Assembly (NCBI GenBank): GCA_035560815.1
Contig: DATMYR010000079.1
Span: forward strand, 1-64,000
Length of the DNA: 64,000 nt
Reading direction: 5' to 3'
Source of the DNA: UBA5314 sp035560815
GTDB taxonomy: Bacteria; Bacillota; Syntrophomonadia; Syntrophomonadales; Syntrophomonadaceae
Part shown: positions 1 through 9,220 of the stretch, one piece after another
Position numbering within the stretch: the stretch's first letter is position 1
Layout: each line of letters begins with the position of its first letter
The notes under the pieces: model-generated
Database searches by the model: none
What the model was told of the DNA's origin: nothing
Seen by the model: the letters and a program-made list of their open reading frames with translations, nothing else
Position numbers and translations under genes: made by a program

Positions 1-903
1 TTCCGTGAGAAACCTGACAGAGCGACGGCTGAGGCATATTTGGCTGCGGGTGGTTACTATTGGAACTCAGGTATGTTTGCTTTTACCATAGCGTGTTTTC
101 TAGAAGAATTACGAGCAAACCAGGGTGATATTTATGAGCTAGCGGACACAGGCCTGGAGGAGATGCGAACCAATTTCACCAAGATGCCCACTATCTCATT
201 CGACTATGCCGTGGCGGAGAAATCGGGGCAGGTAGTGATGCTGCCGCTCACAGCAGATTGGACCGACATCGGCTCATGGGACGCTGTTTATGACATGCTG
301 GAAAAAGATACAGACGGCAATGCCGTCCAAGGGGACTGCTTGCCAATAGCGTGCTCGAACACATTAATTTTGGGACAAAGTCGTCTCATCGCCGGTATCG
401 GCCTGGATGACATCCTGGTGGTGGAAACAGGCGACGTTATCGTCGTCGCTAAAAAGGGCGAGTCACAAAAAGTAAAAGATCTGGTAAACGAACTTAAAGC
501 CAATAGTCGCTTGGAAGCAGACGAGCATATGACGGTCTATCGTCCCTGGGGGTCGTATACCGTACTAGACTCCGGGCAGGGATTTAAGATAAAGAAGATC
601 GTCGTCAACCCAGGTCAGATACTTAGCCTTCAGATGCATTATCATCGCAGTGAGCACTGGATCGTTGTCAGCGGTACAGCAGAGGTTACGATCGGCAAAA
701 GCAAACACACGGTACATCAGAACGAGAGCGTGTTCGTGCCGCAAACAAGCAAGCACCGGCTGGAGAATGCCGGTATCGTTCAGCTGGTGGTCATTGAGGT
801 GCAGAATGGCAGTTATCTGGGGGAGGATGATATTGTGCGGTTTGAGGATATCTATGGTCGACAGGATGCGGATCATACCTTAGAAATTGCAGTACAGGTA
901 TAA
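1..903 (+). CDS. manC: Mannose-1-phosphate guanylyltransferase / mannose-6-phosphate isomerase, C-terminal part (cut by window edge)
   Basis: The open frame runs in from base 1, so the gene is truncated at its 5' end. About 300 residues are visible, and the GTP-binding start of the usual ~460-residue enzyme lies outside. Visible are the end of the nucleotidyltransferase domain (a YYWNSGMF block, a DYAVAEKS block and WTDIGSW) and a complete C-terminal cupin of the type II phosphomannose isomerase family with the metal-site pattern QMHYHRSEHW. Family knowledge: it makes GDP-mannose for polysaccharide or glycan synthesis, and the cupin half may isomerise fructose-6-phosphate to mannose-6-phosphate. 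No polysaccharide genes follow directly. The next genes are transaldolase and phosphoketolase, which share the hexose-phosphate pool. Identification is secure; whether both activities are present cannot be judged from this part. Confidence 0.88.
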   Translation, partial: FREKPDRATAEAYLAAGGYYWNSGMFAFTIACFLEELRANQGDIYELADTGLEEMRTNFTKMPTISFDYAVAEKSGQVVMLPLTADWTDIGSWDAVYDMLEKDTDGNAVQGDCLPIACSNTLILGQSRLIAGIGLDDILVVETGDVIVVAKKGESQKVKDLVNELKANSRLEADEHMTVYRPWGSYTVLDSGQGFKIKKIVVNPGQILSLQMHYHRSEHWIVVSGTAEVTIGKSKHTVHQNESVFVPQTSKHRLENAGIVQLVVIEVQNGSYLGEDDIVRFEDIYGRQDADHTLEIAVQV

Positions 904-956
904 TTCGGTTTTTATATACCGACATATAAAATCATATGACGTTGGTGCACAAGCGT

Positions 957-989
957 CAGTTCGGCCACCTGGCCAATGTGGCCGAACTG
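957..989 (+). promoter_or_regulatory. Perfect 12-bp stem-loop in the transaldolase leader
   Basis: Arms 957-968 (CAGTTCGGCCAC) and 978-989 are exact reverse complements around a 9-base loop. No T-run follows, so it is not a standard terminator. It ends 7 bases before the Shine-Dalgarno sequence of the transaldolase gene, so it may stabilise the mRNA or regulate translation. It may also mark the end of the manC transcript. The function is inference. Confidence 0.55.
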
Positions 990-1011
990 GAAAACTAAGG
1001 AGGAAAGATCA

Positions 1012-2148
1012 TTGCAAATAAATCCTTTAAAACAGTTAGGAATGCTTGGACAGTCCATCTGGTTGGACTACATACGACGTGATCTGATCGTCGGCGGTGA
1101 GCTTCGACATCTGATCGGGCAGGATGGATTGCGAGGGATGACCTCGAATCCATCCATCTTTGAGAAGGCGATTACGGGCAGTGGTGACTACGATGAGGAA
1201 ATTCGGACCATGGCTCTTGATGGAAAAGACTGCCTGGCAATTTATGAAGCTCTCAGTCAGCGAGATGTGCAGGGCGCTGCTGATGAGTTCCGGCCATTGT
1301 ACGACGATACTGACGGTCAAGATGGATATGTCAGCCTGGAGGTTAATCCCCACCTGGCCCACGACACCAACGGCACGATTGCTGAAGCCCGCCGTTTATG
1401 GACTGTATTGAATCGCCCCAACGTCTTTATCAAAGTCCCGGCCACGACAGAAGGACTGCCAGCTATCCAACAACTGATCAGCGAGGGAATCAACGTCAAC
1501 GTGACGCTACTCTTTGGATTGCCTCGCTATCGTCAGGTAGCCCAAGCTTTCATCACTGGCATCGAAGCACGCCTGGCCCAGGGAAAGTCTGTGAAGCATG
1601 TGGCCTCTGTAGCCAGTTTCTTTGTAAGCCGCATTGATGCGTTTGTGGATCCACTGCTGGAAAATGTAATTGCACAAGGGGGCGATGAGGCAAAGCCTGC
1701 GAAGCAGGTGCATGGGCAAGTTGCCATCGCCAGCGCTAAGGCAGCTTACCAAATCTACAAGGAAATCTTTGCCAGTGATCGGTTTAAGAAACTGACTGAC
1801 CGGGGTGCCCGAGTACAGCGATTGCTCTGGGCTAGCACCGGCACGAAGAACCCGGACTACAGCGACGTGAAATACGTTGAAGCACTCATCGGGGCGGACA
1901 CCGTGGACACGGCCCCGGTCGAAACCCTGGATGCCTATCGTGACCACGGCGAACCGAAGGCCCGCCTTGATCAAGATGTCGAGCAAGTCGCCTGGATTTT
2001 TCAGCGCCTGCCGGCGCTCGGTATCAACATCGACAAGGTGACCCAGCAACTCGAAGATGAAGGCATCGAGAAATTTAATCGTCCGTTCGACGGGCTAATG
2101 GAAACTCTGGCTAGGACGTGTTCAAAAAATCTGAGCAAGAATTCCTGA
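1012..2148 (+). CDS. tal: Transaldolase, long (~378 aa) form
   Basis: Transaldolase moves a dihydroxyacetone unit between sedoheptulose-7-phosphate and glyceraldehyde-3-phosphate in the cytosolic pentose phosphate pathway. Family signatures are the TSNPSIFEKAI block near residue 45 and FIKVPATTEG, whose Lys141 is the Schiff-base lysine, then NVNVTLLF and a C-terminal acidic stretch. The chosen start is TTG at 1012, because AAGGAGGA at 997-1004 sits 7 bases before it. A longer in-frame start at 976 falls inside the upstream hairpin and adds residues foreign to the family. The length matches the longer transaldolases of actinobacteria, cyanobacteria and Chloroflexi rather than the ~215-residue form common in Firmicutes. 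The HAD gene and phosphoketolase follow on the same strand, suggesting one sugar-phosphate operon. Confidence 0.92.
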   Translation: MQINPLKQLGMLGQSIWLDYIRRDLIVGGELRHLIGQDGLRGMTSNPSIFEKAITGSGDYDEEIRTMALDGKDCLAIYEALSQRDVQGAADEFRPLYDDTDGQDGYVSLEVNPHLAHDTNGTIAEARRLWTVLNRPNVFIKVPATTEGLPAIQQLISEGINVNVTLLFGLPRYRQVAQAFITGIEARLAQGKSVKHVASVASFFVSRIDAFVDPLLENVIAQGGDEAKPAKQVHGQVAIASAKAAYQIYKEIFASDRFKKLTDRGARVQRLLWASTGTKNPDYSDVKYVEALIGADTVDTAPVETLDAYRDHGEPKARLDQDVEQVAWIFQRLPALGINIDKVTQQLEDEGIEKFNRPFDGLMETLARTCSKNLSKNS

Positions 2149-2238
2149 AGACGATTCCCATTGCAGGAAAGCCTTCTGTAACGCAGGTTTTACTGCAACG
2201 AAGGGCTGGATTCAAGTCCAATGAGGGGGGAAATAATT

Positions 2239-2865
2239 ATGGAAAAAGCAGTACCGTTTGCGGCGCTCTTTCTTGACATCGGTGGCGTTCTGCTTACCAA
2301 TGGCTGGGAACATCAATCCCGAGAACTGGCTGCCACGGCTTTCAACCTGGATCTAGCTGAGATCAATGATCGCCATGAACTGGCCTTTGAAACATACGAG
2401 ATGGGCAAACTAACCCTTGAAGAATACCTGAATCTGGTGGTGTTTTATCGGGAGCGGTCCTTTTCACGGATAGATTTCCAAGAATTCATGTTCGAGCAGT
2501 CGAAGCCGCATCCCCGGATGATCGAGCTTATCTGCAAGCTCAAAGAACAGTACGGACTCAAGATCGCTGTGGTCAGCAACGAGGGCCGGGAGTTAAATTC
2601 GTATCGGATTCGAAAGTTCAAACTGAATGAGTTCGTGGACTTTTTTATATCATCCTGCTTCGTCCACATGCGCAAGCCCGATAATGATATATACCGGATG
2701 GCTCTGGATATTGCTCAATTCCCAGCCGAGCAGGTGGTCTATATAGAGGACCAGCCGATGTTTGTTCAGATCGCGGAAGCGGAAGGAATTCGTGCTATTC
2801 ATCACACTGATTATACGTCGACGCGCCAACAACTGGCCCGACTCGGATTGGAGATAGCAGGATGA
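2239..2865 (+). CDS. HAD-superfamily hydrolase (phosphatase type, subfamily IA-like)
   Basis: This 208-residue protein has the HAD order of motifs: motif I around Asp13 (FLDIGGVLL), motif II Ser in VVSNEGRE, motif III Lys in RKPDNDIYRMAL, and motif IV Asp in YIEDQPMFV. The second motif I acid is glycine (DIG rather than DxD), a variant also found in some sugar-phosphate phosphatases. The ATG at 2239 is preferred over one at 2221 because a GAGGGGGGAA Shine-Dalgarno sequence precedes it. It lies between transaldolase and phosphoketolase, and its stop overlaps the open frame of the latter. A role in dephosphorylating a sugar phosphate is plausible from this setting only; the substrate is unknown. 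Confidence 0.82.
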   Translation: MEKAVPFAALFLDIGGVLLTNGWEHQSRELAATAFNLDLAEINDRHELAFETYEMGKLTLEEYLNLVVFYRERSFSRIDFQEFMFEQSKPHPRMIELICKLKEQYGLKIAVVSNEGRELNSYRIRKFKLNEFVDFFISSCFVHMRKPDNDIYRMALDIAQFPAEQVVYIEDQPMFVQIAEAEGIRAIHHTDYTSTRQQLARLGLEIAG

Positions 2866-2909
2866 AGACAGATCATCAACACAGAAAAGCTCGTGAAGGG
2901 AGCATACTT

Positions 2910-5306
2910 ATGAATACGGAAAAGAAGTTTGAGGGGGACATTGCCAATCCCTTGGCACCCGATCTACTACAAAAGATGAACGCTTATTGGCGTGCCGCGA
3001 ACTACCTGTCAGTTGGACAGATTTACCTCTATGATAATCCTATGCTTCGGGAACCATTGAAGCTGTCACACGTAAAGCCTCTGGTGGTGGGACACTGGGG
3101 CACAACGCCGGGTCAGAACTTCATCTACGTGCATCTGAACCGGGTTATCAAAAAGTATGACCTGGATATGATCTACATCGCCGGTCCCGGGCATGGTGGC
3201 CCGGCGCTGGTGGCCAATACTTACCTCGAAGGCACCTACAGCGAGTTCTATCCGAACATCAGTCTGGATGAGGCCGGGCTCAAGAAAATGTTCACACAGT
3301 TCTCTTTCCCCGGCGGGATTTCCAGCCATGTTTCGCCAGAGACGCCGGGGTCGATTCACGAGGGTGGCGAGCTGGGGTACTCGCTCAGCCATGCTTTTGG
3401 GGCCGCTTTCGACAACCCCGATCTGATCGTTGCCTGCATCATCGGCGACGGGGAAGCGGAAACCGGCCCGTTGGCGTCCGCCTGGCACTCTAACAAGTTT
3501 CTCAGCCCGATTGACGATGGGGCCGTACTGCCGATCCTGCATCTCAATGGCTACAAGATCAACAACCCGACCGTCCTGGCCCGCATTGAGCATGAGGAAT
3601 TGGAGCAATATCTAAGAGGCTGTGGATGGACGCCGTACTTTGTGAAAGGTGACGAATCAGAAAAGATGCATCAGCTCATGGCCGCCGTTTTGGACCAGAC
3701 TATCGAGGAGATTCGGCAAATCCAACGCAATGCACGGAAGGGAAACGACACCACCCGACCCCGCTGGCCGATGATTGTCCTCGATTCACCCAAGGGCTGG
3801 ACGGGACCGAAAAGAGTCGATGGCCTGCAAGTCGAGGGTACCTCCCGATCCCACCAGGTGCCGATTCTGGTGGATTCCGATCATCCCGATCATGTCCAGC
3901 AGTTGGAAAGCTGGATGAAAAGCTATCAGGCAGAGGAACTCTTCGATGAGAACGGACGCTTCCTACCGGAATTGGCCGAACTGGCGCCTAAAGGCGAGCG
4001 GCGGATGGGGGCCAATCCCCACGCCAACGGGGGAATTTTGCTGCGCGATCTGCGCATGCCAGACTTCCACGTCCACGCGGTGGACGTGCCTTCGCCCGGT
4101 GTTGTCGAGGCACAAGATACACTGGTATTGGGCAGATTTCTTCGTGACGTAGTCAAGCTGAATCAGGAGCAGCGCAACTTCCGAATCTTCGGCCCAGATG
4201 AGACCCTCTCAAATCTCCTGGGAGCGGTCTTTGAGGTCACGAATCGCCAGTGGGACGCCCAGGTGGATGAGAATGACGAATTTCTGGCGCCAGCCGGACG
4301 CGTACTGGACTCGATGCTCAGCGAGCACCAGTGCGAGGGGTGGCTGGAAGGATATTTGCTCACCGGGCGGCACGGATTGTTCAACAGCTACGAGGCTTTC
4401 GTCCGCATCATCGATTCAATGTTCAGCCAGCACGCCAAGTGGCTGAAGGTCACAGCACAACTGCCGTGGCGGCGGAAGATCGCCTCATTGAACTACCTGC
4501 TAACATCCCACGTCTGGCAGCAGGATCACAACGGCTTCACGCACCAGGACCCGGGCTTCTTGGACCACGTCATCAGCAAGAAGGCAGATATCGTGCGTGT
4601 ATACCTTCCGCCCGACGCCAACTGCCTGTTGGCAGTCTTCGATGGCTGCCTGCGCAGCCGGCACTATGTGAACGTGGTGGTTGCGGGAAAGCACGCCATG
4701 CCCCAATGGCTGACCATGGATGAGGCAGTCGTCCATTGCACCGAAGGGATTGGCATCTGGCAATGGGCCAGCAACGATCAGGGCGCCGAGCCCGATGTGG
4801 TGATGGCCTGCTGCGGAGATACGCCCACATTGGAGGTTCTGGCCGCTGTTTCCATCCTGCGAAAACATCTGCCCGACCTGAAAATTCGGGTGATCAATGT
4901 CGTCGATCTGATGAAACTGCAGCCGAGCACCGAGCATCCGCACGGGCTGAGCGACATTGATTACGACTCGCTCTTTACAAGAGACAAGCCGCTCATCTTT
5001 GCCTTCCATGGATACCCATGGTTAGTCCACCGGCTGACCTACAGCCGGACTAACCGCAGCCTGCACGTCAGGGGCTACAAGGAAGAGGGGACGATCACGA
5101 CCGCCTTTGACATGAGGGTGCAAAACGACCTGGACCGGTTCCACTTGGTGCAAGACGTGGTCGATCGCCTGCCACAGCTGGGCACCAAAGGGGCTTATCT
5201 GAAGCAGATGGTTCAGAACAAGCTCATCGAGCACAAACAATACATCAACAAGCATGGGAGAGACCTGCCGGAAATTCGCGACTGGAAGTGGAGCAACCCC
5301 AAATGA
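2910..5306 (+). CDS. xfp: Xylulose-5-phosphate / fructose-6-phosphate phosphoketolase
   Basis: The enzyme cleaves xylulose-5-P or fructose-6-P with phosphate to acetyl-phosphate and glyceraldehyde-3-P or erythrose-4-P, using thiamine diphosphate. The 798-residue length is typical of the XFP family. Hallmarks: GHWGTTPGQNF near residue 61, GPGHGGPA at 92-99, the SSHVSPETPGSIHEGGELGYSL region at 138-158, the TPP motif starting GDGE at 179-182 and GYKINNPT further on, followed by the XFP C-terminal domain. The ATG at 2910 has GAAGGGAG upstream; an in-frame ATG at 2862 overlaps the HAD stop and lacks a clear ribosome site. With transaldolase upstream this supports a bifid-type or phosphoketolase shunt to acetyl-phosphate. 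The gene looks GC-richer than most of the window, so transfer is possible. Confidence 0.95.
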   Translation: MNTEKKFEGDIANPLAPDLLQKMNAYWRAANYLSVGQIYLYDNPMLREPLKLSHVKPLVVGHWGTTPGQNFIYVHLNRVIKKYDLDMIYIAGPGHGGPALVANTYLEGTYSEFYPNISLDEAGLKKMFTQFSFPGGISSHVSPETPGSIHEGGELGYSLSHAFGAAFDNPDLIVACIIGDGEAETGPLASAWHSNKFLSPIDDGAVLPILHLNGYKINNPTVLARIEHEELEQYLRGCGWTPYFVKGDESEKMHQLMAAVLDQTIEEIRQIQRNARKGNDTTRPRWPMIVLDSPKGWTGPKRVDGLQVEGTSRSHQVPILVDSDHPDHVQQLESWMKSYQAEELFDENGRFLPELAELAPKGERRMGANPHANGGILLRDLRMPDFHVHAVDVPSPGVVEAQDTLVLGRFLRDVVKLNQEQRNFRIFGPDETLSNLLGAVFEVTNRQWDAQVDENDEFLAPAGRVLDSMLSEHQCEGWLEGYLLTGRHGLFNSYEAFVRIIDSMFSQHAKWLKVTAQLPWRRKIASLNYLLTSHVWQQDHNGFTHQDPGFLDHVISKKADIVRVYLPPDANCLLAVFDGCLRSRHYVNVVVAGKHAMPQWLTMDEAVVHCTEGIGIWQWASNDQGAEPDVVMACCGDTPTLEVLAAVSILRKHLPDLKIRVINVVDLMKLQPSTEHPHGLSDIDYDSLFTRDKPLIFAFHGYPWLVHRLTYSRTNRSLHVRGYKEEGTITTAFDMRVQNDLDRFHLVQDVVDRLPQLGTKGAYLKQMVQNKLIEHKQYINKHGRDLPEIRDWKWSNPK

Positions 5307-5438
5307 GATGAGATGAGTTTTATAGGGGATGCCTTGTTTGTCGGTGGGAACGACTATCCGCCGAACCATCAAAATGGTTAAACACAGGGTTTTTTGTACT
5401 ATGTTGATAATAGGAATAAATGAAAGGGGCGTATTTGA

Positions 5439-5891
5439 ATGAAAGAAACCTATCAGGACATTCTCAGCATGGCAATACGGGACGAAGTGGAGGCTTTTGA
5501 GTTCTATGATTCTGTCGCCCACAAGGTATTTGACCGCTCACTAAAACAGATATTTAGTGAACTGGCAGGGGAAGAGCAGAAGCACCGCCAACTACTCCAG
5601 GCATTTTTAGAGAATCCTGCTATCCCCCTTAGATTCAAAGAAAATATTGATTATAAGGTGTCGGAATCAGTGGCCCTTCCCCAATTGAGCATGGAGATGA
5701 AACCAGCGGATGCCATCGCTCTGGCAATGAAAAAGGAAGAAGAGGCCATGAAAGCATACCAAGAATTTTCCCGGGTGAGCAGTGATCCGGATCAGTCGCA
5801 GGCATTTTCGGAACTGGCCGCTATGGAACAGGGACACAAAACCAAGCTTGAGAAGCTTTATACCAATATGGCTTTCCCAGAAATATGGTAA
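5439..5891 (+). CDS. Rubrerythrin-like ferritin-family di-iron protein (no rubredoxin domain)
   Basis: A 150-residue four-helix-bundle protein with two similar halves. The first has an acidic helix (RDEVEAFEFY, residues 14-23) and an ExxH pair in GEEQKHR (residues 44-50). The second has KKEEEAMKAYQEF and MEQGHK. These are the di-iron ligand patterns of the rubrerythrin/ferritin-like family. There is no C-terminal CxxC rubredoxin domain, so it cannot be a classical NADH-linked rubrerythrin peroxidase. Known relatives are linked to peroxide or iron handling in anaerobes. The start has AAAGGGG upstream. It stands alone, 130 bases after phosphoketolase, and a good terminator follows at 6018. Metal content is inferred. 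Confidence 0.8.
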   Translation: MKETYQDILSMAIRDEVEAFEFYDSVAHKVFDRSLKQIFSELAGEEQKHRQLLQAFLENPAIPLRFKENIDYKVSESVALPQLSMEMKPADAIALAMKKEEEAMKAYQEFSRVSSDPDQSQAFSELAAMEQGHKTKLEKLYTNMAFPEIW

Positions 5892-6017
5892 ATGAAAGCG
5901 CTTCCTGAAAGCAGCAGGCATCCCGGCCAGGAGCTGGCCACGGGGCAAATAGTTGCGTTTGCCGTCAGGTCAGGCAAGGTTTTTTAGAACTGTGAAAGGT
6001 GTGCAAATATAGCATTG

Positions 6018-6049
6018 GGAGAACCGCGGGGTTCTCCTTTCCTTTTTTT
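6018..6049 (+). terminator. Rho-independent terminator after the rubrerythrin-like gene
   Basis: The arms GGAGAACC (6018-6025) and GGTTCTCC (6030-6037) pair perfectly around a 4-base loop. A T-rich tract ending in seven Ts (6043-6049) follows. It lies 127 bases after the stop codon. Confidence 0.85.
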
Positions 6050-6050
6050 A

Positions 6051-6694
6051 GTCTGGAAATAAGGAAGGTGGTAATAGGTCGGCGAAAACTATATGTAACA
6101 ATGTAAGAGTACCGTTTATGTGTTTGTTCAGTAATCCCGGGGTGGAGTGGAACATGTAATAAGACAACTTTGCTTTAAAATAATAATATGATAAAATTAT
6201 TATAGTCAAATATAATCAATTTAAATTCATTCACTTTATCTTCTGAATCTCCTTCAATTCCTTCTCTCAACCTGTCTGAAACAAGACGGGATGAACCCCA
6301 AAAAGGTCATCTTCACATTTTCTTCCATGTTTGCCCTGAACCCAGTGCCGAAATATGCAGAAGTCGAGAAAGACAGGGTGCACTATTAATTTCATTCCAC
6401 TTGATCTTCGGTACTTTCCTTCCATATCCATTTCTTCTTTTACCCGTATATCTTATTGTATTCGCACGCTTTCCCATATGACCAATAACAACCGGGCCAT
6501 AGGATGAGCTTTCGGTCCTTTGGCTACCGCGAAAAGCAGGCGAAATTAGTGATCCAAATAGTGAAACGCTTCGTAACAGCAGTAGTAACACGATTGCTGA
6601 GGGCTTAGGTTTCAACCCATCCTGAGATCATTGGCATAGTTTTCCCGGATTGCAGCATGATGCCGTAAGCCTCATCGGAAAAGGAGGTCTACAT
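6051..6694. other. Intergenic region without a convincing gene
   Basis: About 640 bases separate the terminator from the glycosyltransferase start. The minus-strand frame at 6313-6615 (100 codons) begins with a leucine-rich stretch and continues as a basic, Ser/Gly-rich sequence. It matches no family I recognise and no clear ribosome site was identified, so I do not call it. The rest is AT-rich and featureless apart from the ribosome site AAGGAGGT at 6681-6688. Confidence 0.4.
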
Positions 6695-7918
6695 TTGAGG
6701 TTCCTAAACATTGGTACATACCCGCCGCAACAGTGTGGTATAGCCTTATTCTCTAAAAACTTGGGGGACAACCTGACGGGGTTGGGGGAGCGATTTTTTG
6801 CAGCAGCAGTATCAGCTCCGCATTCCCAATATCAGTATCCGAATGAAGTGACTTACCAGTTTCAACAGACAATAAAGGCAGACTATGCCAGTACAGCCGC
6901 TTCGGTGAATAAAAACATCGGCATAAACCTCGTGATAATACAACACGAGTACGGGATATATGGTGGTGCTGATGGTGAATATCTATTGGATTTCACAACT
7001 CAACTGGCAAAACCATTTCTGCTTGTAACTCATACCGTTCTTCCCACCCCGACCTCAAATCAGAGAAGGGTTTTGAGTCGCTTATGCCAGCAGGCAGCAG
7101 CGGTAGTGTGCATGACTCAAAATTCGGCCACTTTAATATCTGACGTCTATCAAACGATACCGGAAAAAATATATATCATTCATCACGGCGTACCGGTTTT
7201 TAAAACAAAAAATCGGTACCTGCTTAAACGTGAATATGGGTTTGAGGGCAGACAGCTAGTCACCACCTTCGGTTTAATTGGGCCGGGGAAAGGGATCGAA
7301 CTCGGCATCAGGACAGTGAAAGAACTGGTTGCACGGCATGAAAACCTGATGTACCTGATCGTAGGGAGAACTCATCCTATGCTGGTGAAACACGAAGGAG
7401 AGCGTTACCGAGAGATGTTGACTGATTTGGTAACAGATTTAGGTTTACAGGATAATGTAAGGTTCATAAACCGCTTCCTGGAGCCGGAAGAGCTGGGGAA
7501 TTACCTGTATATGACCGACATTTACCTCAGCCCTTATCCACAGCTAGATCAGGCCATCAGCGGGACGCTCGCCTATGCATTAGGGTGCGGAAGAGCGATT
7601 GTCTCTACTCCTTATATTTATGCTCAGGAAATGCTGGGGAAAGGTCAAAGAGGGCTGGTGACTTCTGATACTACTGCCACATCTCTTGCTCAAATGGTAG
7701 AACGAATTCTTCTTGAGCCGGACCTCAAATGGACACTTCAACTTAGAGCGGCCAAGCTGGGTCAGAAAATCAAGTGGCCATTTATTGCGCAGCAATATGT
7801 CAACCTGGCTAATAAAGTGGTTAAAAATGAAGCGGTAGATGTCGAGGTATTCAGGTCTTTGCAGGAGCGGATAACGTTATGGTCAACGGAAGGCAGGGCT
7901 TTTGAGGCCAGGTTATAA
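6695..7918 (+). CDS. Glycosyltransferase family 4-like protein
   Basis: A 407-residue GT-B type glycosyltransferase. The N-terminal half begins RFLNIGTYPPQQCGIA, as in GT4 enzymes that act on NDP-sugars. The C-terminal half has TTFGLIGPGKGIELGIRTV (donor-domain loop), a LIVGRTHP strand, and an acidic/Gly region DIYLSPYPQLDQAISGTLAYALGCGRAIVSTP typical of the nucleotide-sugar site. The start is TTG at 6695, with AAGGAGGT 6 bases upstream; an in-frame start at 6650 has none. The neighbour 15 bases downstream also looks like a glycosyltransferase, so the pair probably decorates a glycan. Similar proteins act in trehalose or polysaccharide synthesis; the substrate cannot be read. Confidence 0.85.
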   Translation: MRFLNIGTYPPQQCGIALFSKNLGDNLTGLGERFFAAAVSAPHSQYQYPNEVTYQFQQTIKADYASTAASVNKNIGINLVIIQHEYGIYGGADGEYLLDFTTQLAKPFLLVTHTVLPTPTSNQRRVLSRLCQQAAAVVCMTQNSATLISDVYQTIPEKIYIIHHGVPVFKTKNRYLLKREYGFEGRQLVTTFGLIGPGKGIELGIRTVKELVARHENLMYLIVGRTHPMLVKHEGERYREMLTDLVTDLGLQDNVRFINRFLEPEELGNYLYMTDIYLSPYPQLDQAISGTLAYALGCGRAIVSTPYIYAQEMLGKGQRGLVTSDTTATSLAQMVERILLEPDLKWTLQLRAAKLGQKIKWPFIAQQYVNLANKVVKNEAVDVEVFRSLQERITLWSTEGRAFEARL

Positions 7919-7933
7919 AGGAGGTAAACATAC

Positions 7934-9220
7934 ATGAATAGTGCTCAAACCAACATTGGCATAGGATTCGTAACCGGGCGTAAAAGTTTTAAAAACGTTT
8001 TCCGTACGTATATGAACAGCTTTGCACAGAGTGGCTTGCAGAACGACGGAATAGATTTAACTCTATTTATTGCTTATGATTTGGATTATACGAACACCCG
8101 GCTTAGTGATTACACGATTATTGACAAAGAGGACATGAAGCATGTTACGAACATTCACTATTTAGGTAAAAAGAATATATCGCAGGAAATCGCCTTTCTA
8201 ACCAAATCGGGAATATTAACAGAGAAAGAAGCACAGCTAATTTTTGGTGATGGGTACGGGAAAAAGCGTAACATCATTATGTATAATGCACTCATGAACA
8301 AGATGGATTGCCTGTTATTTGTTGATGATGATGAATATCCGCTGGCCCCTACGCAAGGGAGAAATAAAGAGCTCATCTGGAGAGGGCAGGAGATTATCAA
8401 GACTCACCTACAACATATCTGGGAGGCTGACATTACGAACGGCTACCACTGCGGATATATTTCCCCGATTCCTCATATTGAGTACAATCATCTCATCACC
8501 GAGAATGACTATAAAACCTACATTGAAGGTCTGAGCAATGACATTCTCAATTGGGAATCCATAAAGGGGAAAATAGAAAACGGGGGGATAACCTATGCAG
8601 ATGAAAGCCAGATGGATGCCAAAAATTTCAAAGAAATAGAAGGGGAAAATGCCAAGTTTGTTTCCGGATCCAACCTTTGTATTAATCTTCGTTCAAATGT
8701 TGACCAATTACCACCGTTTTATAACCCACCCAAGGCGCGGGGTGAAGATACATTCTTCAGCACTTGCCTGGGTGGACAAAAGGTGTTGCGGGTCCCATGT
8801 CACGCATTTCATGACGGCTTTCAACATTATAATTGCCTTTTAAGCGGGATTTTGCCATTGGAACTAAAAAAGGAAACAGCTCTAAGGCCTGAAAATATTT
8901 CGAGATTTCTTACTGCTTCAATCGGCTGGGCACGGTATAAACCGTTATTGTTGTATATTACCCATAGAAATGAATATGCAACCCTGATCGAAGAGGCTAG
9001 AGAAAAATTAACCAGACAGATCCCTAAATTCCGTGAATACTTTCATACGCAAAGCTTTCAAACGATTTTAAACGAGTTTGATGACTATGATAAAAATGTA
9101 GAGCGGCACTACGAAAGCTTTGAAGAAACTAAATTATCATGGAAAAAACTTGTCAACTATGCAAAGAACGCTGATTATTCCGAACGATTCGTTGGAGCCC
9201 AACTGGGCATTGTACAATAG
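7934..9220 (+). CDS. Uncharacterised protein with a GT-A-like DDD motif, probable glycosyltransferase
   Basis: 428 residues, no signal peptide or membrane segment. Near residue 130 the sequence LLFVDDDEYP carries an acidic DxD-type motif after a hydrophobic strand, as in metal-dependent GT-A glycosyltransferases. The N-terminus IGIGFVTGRKSFKN and the repeated acidic/aromatic blocks downstream do not match a family I can name. It lies 15 bases after a GT4 gene with a good AAAGGAGG ribosome site, so the two are very likely co-transcribed. The glycosyltransferase call rests on the DDD motif and context only. Confidence 0.5.
   Translation: MNSAQTNIGIGFVTGRKSFKNVFRTYMNSFAQSGLQNDGIDLTLFIAYDLDYTNTRLSDYTIIDKEDMKHVTNIHYLGKKNISQEIAFLTKSGILTEKEAQLIFGDGYGKKRNIIMYNALMNKMDCLLFVDDDEYPLAPTQGRNKELIWRGQEIIKTHLQHIWEADITNGYHCGYISPIPHIEYNHLITENDYKTYIEGLSNDILNWESIKGKIENGGITYADESQMDAKNFKEIEGENAKFVSGSNLCINLRSNVDQLPPFYNPPKARGEDTFFSTCLGGQKVLRVPCHAFHDGFQHYNCLLSGILPLELKKETALRPENISRFLTASIGWARYKPLLLYITHRNEYATLIEEAREKLTRQIPKFREYFHTQSFQTILNEFDDYDKNVERHYESFEETKLSWKKLVNYAKNADYSERFVGAQLGIVQ

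Noticed and set aside
3066..5009. Long minus-strand frames inside the phosphoketolase gene (for example 3066-3608, 4500-5009)
   Set aside because: Antisense shadows caused by GC-rich codon bias of a well-supported gene.
6313..6615. Minus-strand frame of 100 codons starting with a leucine-rich segment
   Set aside because: No clear ribosome site was identified, there is no recognised domain, and the composition is odd; it lies in DNA that otherwise looks non-coding.
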